This document shows positions 57,584 through 64,000 of a stretch of DNA of 64,000 nucleotides, piece after piece. The number at the start of each line of letters is the position of its first letter. The stretch's first letter is position 1. Below the pieces are notes generated by a model. That model made no database searches. It saw only the letters and a list, made by a program, of their open reading frames with translations, and was not told where the DNA came from. Made by a program: the position numbers and the translations under genes. This DNA comes from Aphrocallistes beatrix (Eukaryota > Porifera > Hexactinellida > Sceptrulophora > Aphrocallistidae). Location of the stretch: NCBI GenBank assembly GCA_963281255.1, contig OY725488.1, positions 4,797,925 to 4,861,924 of the forward strand, written 5' to 3'.

Positions 57584-57783
57584 NNNNNNNNNNNNNNNNN
57601 NNNNNNNNNNNNNNNNNNNNNNNNNNNNNNNNNNNNNNNNNNNNNNNNNNNNNNNNNNNNNNNNNNNNNNNNNNNNNNNNNNNNNNNNNNNNNNNNNNNN
57701 NNNNNNNNNNNNNNNNNNNNNNNNNNNNNNNNNNNNNNNNNNNNNNNNNNNNNNNNNNNNNNNNNNNNNNNNNNNNNNNNNNN
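57584..57783. other. Assembly gap, 200 N
   Basis: Exactly 200 N, the same as the gap at 23047-23246, so probably a placeholder length. The flanks are a family-H copy and the satellite. Confidence 0.99.
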
Positions 57784-59875
57784 AAATGACTGTGAAAACA
57801 CTTTTGTATCATCTATATGCTGTGAAGAGGTTACTGAGAAAACAATAAGTGTTGATATATCTAGTATAGAAATGACTGAGACAACATAATTGAAAATGTA
57901 TTTCGGTTCAGAATGAGTATGAAAACTTGTTTGTATCTCTATGCTGCGGAGAGATTATTGAGAAATCAATGAGTGTTGATACACCTAGTGAAGAAATGAC
58001 CGAGTCCCCACGATTATAATATTTCTATTAAGTAAATGACAGAGACCAGAAGATTTAAATCGTTTCGGTTCAGAATGACTGAGAAAAAAGTTATTGTAAC
58101 TATAAGCATTGAAAATATTACAGAGAAACCAATCTGGTTTGATACATCTAGCGTAGAAATGACTGTGAACCCGCGAATATAATACTTCTATTATGTAAAT
58201 GACAGAAAACAGACGATAGAGAATACATTTGCGTTCAAAATGACTGTGAGAACACTTTTGTATCTATATGCTGTGAAGAGAATACTGAGAAACCAATGAG
58301 TGTTGATACATCTAGTGTCAAAATGACTGAGAACCCGCGAATATAATACTTCTATTATGTAAATGACAGAAAACAGACGATAGAGAATACATTTGCGTTC
58401 AGAATGACTGTGAATAATCGTGTGTATCTATATGCTGCGAGGAAATTATAAAGAAATCAATGGGGTGTTGATACACCTAGTGTAGAATTGACTGAGACCA
58501 GATGATTGAAAATGTATTTCGGTTCAGAATGCGTATGAAAACTCGTTTGTATCTCTATGCTGCGAAGAATTTATTGAGAAATCAATGAGTGTTGATACAC
58601 CTAGTGAAGAAATGACCGAGTCACCACGATTATAATACTTCTATTATGTAAATGACAGTGAGCAGACGATAGAGAATACATTTGCGTTCAGAATGACTGA
58701 GAAACCAGAGGTTGTATATACTTGTAACATCTAAATGATTGCAAAACACATTCGTATCGATATGCTGGGAAGAGATTACTGAGAAACCAATGAGTGTTGA
58801 TAAACCTTGTGTAGAAATGACTGAGTTCCTAAAATTATAATGCATCTATTAAGTAAATGACATAGACCAGAAGATTTAAAATAATTTCGGTTCAGAATGA
58901 CTGAGAAACAAGTGATTGTAACTATAAGCATTGAAAATATTACAGAGAAACCAATCAGTGTTGATACATCTAGGGTAGAAATGACCGAGTACCCACGATT
59001 ATAATACCTCTATTATGTAAATGACAGTGATCAGACGATAGAGAATACATTTGCGTACAAATGACTGTTAAACACTTTTGTATCTATATGCTGTGAAGAG
59101 ATTATTGAGAAACCAATGAGTATTGATAAATCTAGTGTTAAAATGACAGAGAACCCGAAAATATCATACTTCTATTACGTATGTAACATGATAGTGACCA
59201 GACGATAGAGACTTCATTTGCGTTCAGAATGATTGCGAAAACTCTTTTGTATCTGCATGCTGTGAAGAGATTACAGATAAACCAACGAGTGGTGATACAT
59301 CTAGTGCAGAAATGAATGAGACCAGATGATTGAAAATATATTTCGGTTCAGAAAGACTGAGAAATCAGTGATTGTATAAACTCTAAACATCGAAATGTAT
59401 GAAAACATACGTTTGTATCTATAAGCTGTGAAAAAATTATTGAGAAACCAATGAGTGTTGATAAACCAGGTGTAGAAATGACTGTGAACCCACGAATATA
59501 ATGCATTTAGTATGTAGATGACTGATACTAGACGATTTAAAATATATTTCGGTTCAGAATGACTGAGAAACAAGTGATTGTATCTATGTGGAAATATTAT
59601 AGAGAAACCACTGAGTGTTGATAAAGCTAGTGAAAAAATTACCGAGTCCCCACGATTATAATACTTCTATTATGTAAATGACAATGACCAGACGATAGAG
59701 AATACATTTGCGTACAGAATGACTATGAAAACTCTTTTGTATTTGTATGCTGTGAAGAGATTACAGAGAAACCAATGATTGGTGATACATCTAGTGCAGA
59801 AATGAATGAAACCAGATGATTGAAAATGCATTTCGATTCAGAATGGATGTGAAAACTCGTTTGTATCTATAATTT

Positions 59876-60205
59876 TAGAGCTTCACAACTCAATTACTAA
59901 CTCCCAAGTTTGAAAAAATCTAACTTCTATACCTGATGCTACTTGTCCCTAGTCAGGACCATTAAATATAATGACGATTCATGACGCAAAGTGGCACAAG
60001 CTGATAATTTTCTACATAGGAATGAGAATTTGTGTTGAAAGTTTCAAAAATGGGTAATTCGGATGTGTAGTTTACGAATTAGAAATCAAAAATGGAATAT
60101 TTCTTACAGTTTGAGTAATAATTCCATTATAAATAGACCCACTTTAATACTATTTGTATGGAGGTTTTCGTGGTGGCCGAATACTTTTGCCTGGGCACTG
60201 TATAT
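59876..60205. mobile_element. Tc1-type MITE, one end missing
   Basis: The right end GAATACTTTTGCCTGGGCACTG and TA match the design of the MITEs at 2597, 31179 and 51231. The interior has AATTCGGATGTGTAG and CATTATAAATAGACCCACTT, also similar to them. The left terminus is gone. Confidence 0.7.
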
Positions 60206-61085
60206 ATACAGGGTGTGTCAAAAGTTTTTGCCGGTTGTACTACAAATACCCATAACTAATAAATACAGAATATGTCTTATATTATTTGCCAATATAATCT
60301 TCTCTAAGTTGGATACGTACAACACTTAATACGAGCAGTCATCCCTGATATTAAATTCTCCATAATCGAAGGCGTGAGTCCATTCCAGATATTTTTCAGG
60401 TAATTAGCGAGCTCTGACAAGTTGGTGGCTGGTCTCTTCTTGTCAAGCTCTGCTTGAATAATTGCCCAAACAGTTTCAATGGCATTTAAATCTGACGATT
60501 TGCCAGGCCAAATTCCTTTGTCCAGTAGCCTGGAATATTATTTGAAAGCCAGGTCTGTGTATTTATGGTGGTATGGGCAGGAGCCCTATCCTGCATAAAA
60601 GTGGTCTCGGACATCGACACATATTCCGTTCTGCCACTGGGCCTGTAGTTTTCTTTCGCTTTAAGGTAGGAAGGCAGGCTTCTCCAAAATTTCGTTTATA
60701 TAGTAATCTGCATTTACAGATTGTTTGGAATGGAAGAAAATAGAGTTCCGAGAGTGCCACTCATCATCCCCCAGACCATGATTTTAGGCGGGAATTTAAC
60801 TGTTTGAACAGGTTCAATGTTTCGCGCATTCTGACCCTAAACCCAATCGTTCTGCCGATTTGTTGGATGGAAAAGTTCAAAAGAACTCTCATCACTAAAA
60901 AGAACCCTTTTCCAATCCTGTTAACCCCAAAATCTATAACTAAGACAGAACTGTAGCCTCTGTTCCTTCTGTTTTACCATCAATTTTGGACGCGAAGGTC
61001 TTTTGTATGGTTTTGAACCGATGGTATTCCTTAAATCGCGATGCATAGTTCTTTATTAATTCTCTGTGAAATTTTCGAAACGATA
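60206..61085 (-). pseudogene. Decayed Tc1-like DD37E transposase
   Basis: The left end CAGGGTGTGTCAAAAGTTTTTG resembles a Tc1 TIR; the right end is lost. The minus strand reads YKRPSRPKLMVKQKEQRLQF, LFSDESSFELFHPTNRQNDW (first Asp), VKFPPKIMVWGMMS, FMQDRAPAHTTINTQTWL (second Asp), and after a frameshift WPGKSSDLNAIETVWAII (Glu). Allowing for the shift, 37 residues separate the second Asp and the Glu, the same spacing as the intact element at 44026-45096. It is an older relative. Multiple stops and shifts. Confidence 0.78.
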
Positions 61086-61165
61086 CAAGTTTTCAAGTAA
61101 GGCTCCACTATATGAGCACAGACAAAATGTCGACTCATCATGGAATTATGACGTCATTGTCACCT
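61085..61165 (+). repeat. Family-H internal fragment
   Basis: AAGGCTCCACTATATGAGC, AAAATGTCGACTCATCATGG and GACGTCATTGTCACC match the family interior. Confidence 0.75.
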
Positions 61166-61635
61166 TTATATACTGAGAAAACTGTGATTGTATATACTTC
61201 TAACATCGAAATAACTGAGATGCCACGATTGTATCTATATTTCGTGAATAAATTACTGATAAAAAAGTGTGTATATCCATCTAGTATAGAAGTAACTGAG
61301 ACTCCACGATTAAAACATCTAGTGTACAAACGAAAGAGACCCGACGATTGAATATTTATTTCGGTTCAGAATAACTGAGAAATCTATGATTGTATATATA
61401 CATCTCGTATAGAAATGAGACCCCACGATTATAATATATCTAGTATTGAAATAACAGAGACTGGGTGATTGAACGTACAATTCGTTTAGGAATATATTGA
61501 GAAACTGTGATTGTACATACCTCTAACATCAAAAAGACTGAGAACCCACGATTGAATCTATATTTCGTGAAGAAATTACTAAGAAACCTATGAGGTATAT
61601 ACATCTAGTATAGAAATGACTGAGATCCACGATTC

Positions 61636-61905
61636 CTCCATAAAACACCGTTGGGCTCATACAGGTTCTAATGCATAGTCCGATGCTCATTGGGATGAGG
61701 AAAAAGTGTCGGTCTGCTGCATTCCGGATTATAGATTATGGAGGTTCTAGTGTACTGAAGTAAGCCTTCAAATGATAAATCATAGGCAAGTGAACACCTC
61801 CAGCAGCAGAATCCTTATTATGCTGAAAGAAGCCATGTAAATGTAATCGCCAACATCTTCCGCGGAAGATGTCCACCATCTTCCAATATCCAACATCTTC
61901 CGTAT
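61636..61905. other. Non-satellite insertion with a GAAGATGT-type repeat
   Basis: A block that interrupts the satellite. It has CCTCCATAAA near the left and TTATGGAGG inside, and ends with several CCAACATCTTCC copies around a CTTCCGCGGAAG palindrome. Not recognised. Confidence 0.4.
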
Positions 61906-62084
61906 CATATACATCTAATATAGAAATGACTGTGATCCGAAAATCGTAAATACATATGCTATTGCAATGGATGAGGAAATGGTGATTGTCTATACATCTC
62001 GTATTGAAATGACTATAAAACCTATTATTGTATTGACATCTCGTACAAAATGAACTGCGAAACCTGTAATTGCATGTACATCTA

Positions 62085-62242
62085 CATGGCCGCCGCCATG
62101 TTTTATCGGCAGTGGGTGTCCTAAGAGGGATTTCCCTGAAAGTGGGTATCCATTTATGGAGGGATACATATTGTACAATATGATAAAACAGGACGCAGTG
62201 GGTGCCTGGACACCCAGGACATCCCCGTTGGCGCCGGCCCTG
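62085..62242. mobile_element. hAT-like MITE, 158 bp (tentative)
   Basis: The ends CATGGCCGCCGCC and GGCGCCGGCCCTG are partial inverted repeats. It lies in satellite between ACATCTA and ATCTAGTA, which overlap in ATCTA; this is consistent with, but does not prove, a hAT duplication. Confidence 0.5.
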
Positions 62243-62313
62243 ATCTAGTATCGAAATGACTGAGAACCCACGATTGTATCTACCTTACTATACCTTACTA
62301 TTAAAACTCGATT

Positions 62314-62377
<64 letters not shown>

Positions 62378-62380
<3 letters not shown>

Positions 62381-62869
62381 TCTCTTATCCGGACCTCCGA
62401 TATCCGGGCACCTCTCTCAACCGGGCAGCCCTTTCGACATTTAGTGCATTGTCCTATTTTCAAGTCAATTATTAACCACAATTCCAGCAATCATGATTAT
62501 GTAATATTATTTAATGAACTTTGATAATCAATTTGGAAGAAATTGCGACATCTAATATATTCAGGGGTAAATACTGCTTAAAATGTATTAATCAATCGCA
62601 ATGGAATAGTTTCTTTTCATTTATAGAATGTCTATTTTACAATCACCTCTCTTATCCAGAAATTTTGATAACCTCTAAGTTCCGGGCACTAGATATTGTT
62701 TAAACTCACCCATTATACAAATTGACAGTTTTAACACTATAAACTGCTATTCAAGTTGATTTCTGAGTTACGGGCACCTCTCTCATCCGGACCTCCGATA
62801 TCCGGACAAATTCTGTTATCCGGGCACCCTCCGGTCCGGCACTGCCCGGATAAGAGAGGTTTTTGAGTG
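62378..62869. mobile_element. Pogo-type MITE, 492 bp
   Basis: The ends CACTCTCTTATCCGGACCTC and its approximate complement, with TA outside (62376-62377, 62870-62871). Nearly the same interior as 51789-52290. Confidence 0.9.
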
Positions 62870-63131
62870 TATATATATATATACATATATATATCTGTAA
62901 CGAATTGATTGAAGAAACTGCCTGCCGCAGAAAGCTGATTTTTGGCATGTGGGAGTCTCTTGGCTATAGCTCCAGTAAGTTCTGAGCTCAGAGTAAAATG
63001 TCGACTCATCATGGAATTATGACGTCATTGTCACATTTTTTAAAAGTTAAGCAACACAGTTATTCGAGCATAACTCAGCCATTATAGGAGATTGAAAGCT
63101 GAAATTTTAACAGAATATGTATACTAACATA

Positions 63132-63401
63132 CAGTCGAAATCGGGTTATTTTGACACCGGTTTTTTTTGTCCCATTGGGTTATTTTGTCGTCAAGTCAGT
63201 GTAAAAATTGTTTTATTCATAATTCAATTATAAAATAATCGGATTTTTTTGTCTATCGGATTATTTTGTCTATCGGATTATTTTGTCTATTAGTTTATTT
63301 TGTCTATCGGGTTATTTTGTCTACCGGGTTATTTTGTCTATCGGGTTATTTTGTCGTTTTGGCAGTGCAATCAAATGGACAAAATAACCCGATTTTGACT
63401 G
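63132..63401. mobile_element. TA-flanked MITE with expanded 17-bp subrepeats, 270 bp
   Basis: The ends CAGTCGAAATCGGGTTATTTTG and CAAAATAACCCGATTTTGACTG. The interior holds about seven GGGTTATTTTGTCTATC-like units (63200-63350), against about three in the copy at 39989-40092. TA outside (63130-63131, 63402-63403). Confidence 0.92.
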
Positions 63402-64000
63402 TACCTCACATATGATGCAACTATCATCAAAAAATGATGACTCATCACTTTGTTATGACGTCATCATTACGCATCAAAAAATTTTAAATTGACAAATTTG
63501 GTGATTTTTCGAGTGATATCGATTCTAACACTAAGATGGACATATTTAGAAATGCTATCTCCCTTATAATTAACCAATGTGACCCCAGGCGACCGAAGGG
63601 AACCTCCGGCGGACACAAAGTGTCTGCCAGCCGCGCAGCGCAAGCAAGCGAAGCGCGTTTGTATTCTGTGAAAATGACTGAGAAACCAATGAGTGTGTAT
63701 ACATCTACTATAGAAATGACTGAGACTCCACGATGATATACATCTAATATTGAAATGACTGAGACCCCATGATTATAATATATCTAGTATGGAAATGACA
63801 GAGAACCCACTGTAGTATCTATATTCCGTAAAGAAATTACTGATATAACCTAGAAATAACCTATGACTGTATATACATCTAGAAAAGAAATGACTGAGAT
63901 CGCACGATTATACACATCTAGCATAGAAATGATTGGGATCACACGATTATATATACATGTCGCATGCAAATGACTCGTTAGTTCAATGAAAATAGTGGGG

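Larger units (their letters stand above)
62292..63661 (+). repeat. Family-H copy with two MITEs nested inside
   Basis: It starts near CCTTACTATTAAAACTCGAT and ends AAGCGAAGCGCGTTTG before TATTCTG. Inside are (TATC)n/(AT)n (62315-62377), the pogo MITE 62378-62869 and the TA-flanked MITE 63132-63401. Confidence 0.85.
45296..64000. repeat. Satellite with a five-monomer (about 206-bp) higher-order repeat
   Basis: The 42-bp monomer is organised into five recognisable variants in fixed order. A: ATAATGCATCTAGTATGTAA + ATGACAGAGACCAG. B: ATTGAAAATACATTTCGGTT + CAGAATGACTGAGAAACC. C: GATTGTATATACTTCTAACA + TCGAAATGACTGAG. D: ACGTTTGTATCTATATGCCG + TGAAGAAATTACTGAG. E: ATGAGTGTTGATACATCTAG + TGTAGAAATGACTGAGACCC. 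The set repeats dozens of times to about 59870, and simpler units reappear near 61170-64000. Transposons and an assembly gap interrupt it. Confidence 0.9.

Noticed and set aside
45584..59600. Many 60-155-codon minus-strand frames in the higher-order satellite
   Set aside because: Same reason. They read the same repeated words in shifted frames and are shadows of the repeat.

Overview
This window is non-coding-rich, AT-rich animal (metazoan) nuclear DNA, apparently from an invertebrate. The evidence is spliceosomal introns with canonical sites, a metazoan-type OST3/OST6 (TUSC3/MAGT1) exon, an L2/CR1-clade LINE, and many Tc1/mariner, pogo, hAT, Harbinger and integrase-type transposons. I cannot name the species. 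Two runs of exactly 200 N (23047-23246, 57584-57783) are assembly gaps. Almost everything is mobile DNA at different stages of decay, often nested several layers deep.

Layout. 1-5.7 kb: a mariner with one frameshift, a Tc1-type MITE, and remnants of a retrotransposon-like integrase. 6.47-11.6 kb: a Ginger-like cut-and-paste element (integrase-type transposase, TGTTG...CAACA ends) whose reading frame is split by a hAT-type MITE (itself invaded) and a pogo-type MITE. 12.4-14.8 kb: weak signs of a small host gene and an inverted duplication. 15.5-16.9 kb: the luminal-domain exon of an OST3/OST6-family gene, with a 48-bp minisatellite upstream of its start. 17.2-19.65 kb: the most interesting locus, a minus-strand multi-exon gene joining the C-terminal end of an integrase (GPY/F-type) to an OTU cysteine-protease domain, followed about 90 nt past its stop by a complete hammerhead ribozyme on the same strand. 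20-30.5 kb: decayed Tc1 and P-like transposase pieces, a 510-bp near-perfect palindrome, a Harbinger-like element nested in a long-TIR element, and a TTAA-flanked element. 30.8-64 kb: a very long satellite built on about 42-bp monomers, which becomes a roughly 206-bp five-monomer higher-order repeat from about 43 kb onward. More than 20 transposons interrupt it; clean target-site duplications show the satellite was there first. It includes one intact Tc1-like transposase gene (44026-45096, DD37E).

A roughly 520-bp repeat family (called family H here) recurs about 16 times across the window. It has TC...TTG ends, a GC-rich hairpin end, and inserts between A and T without duplication, which resembles a non-autonomous Helitron. 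The only uninterrupted transposase reading frame in the window is the DD37E element; it could have supplied transposase to related MITEs.

Everything here comes from reading the sequence. Family names rest on motif recognition, and no database search was run.
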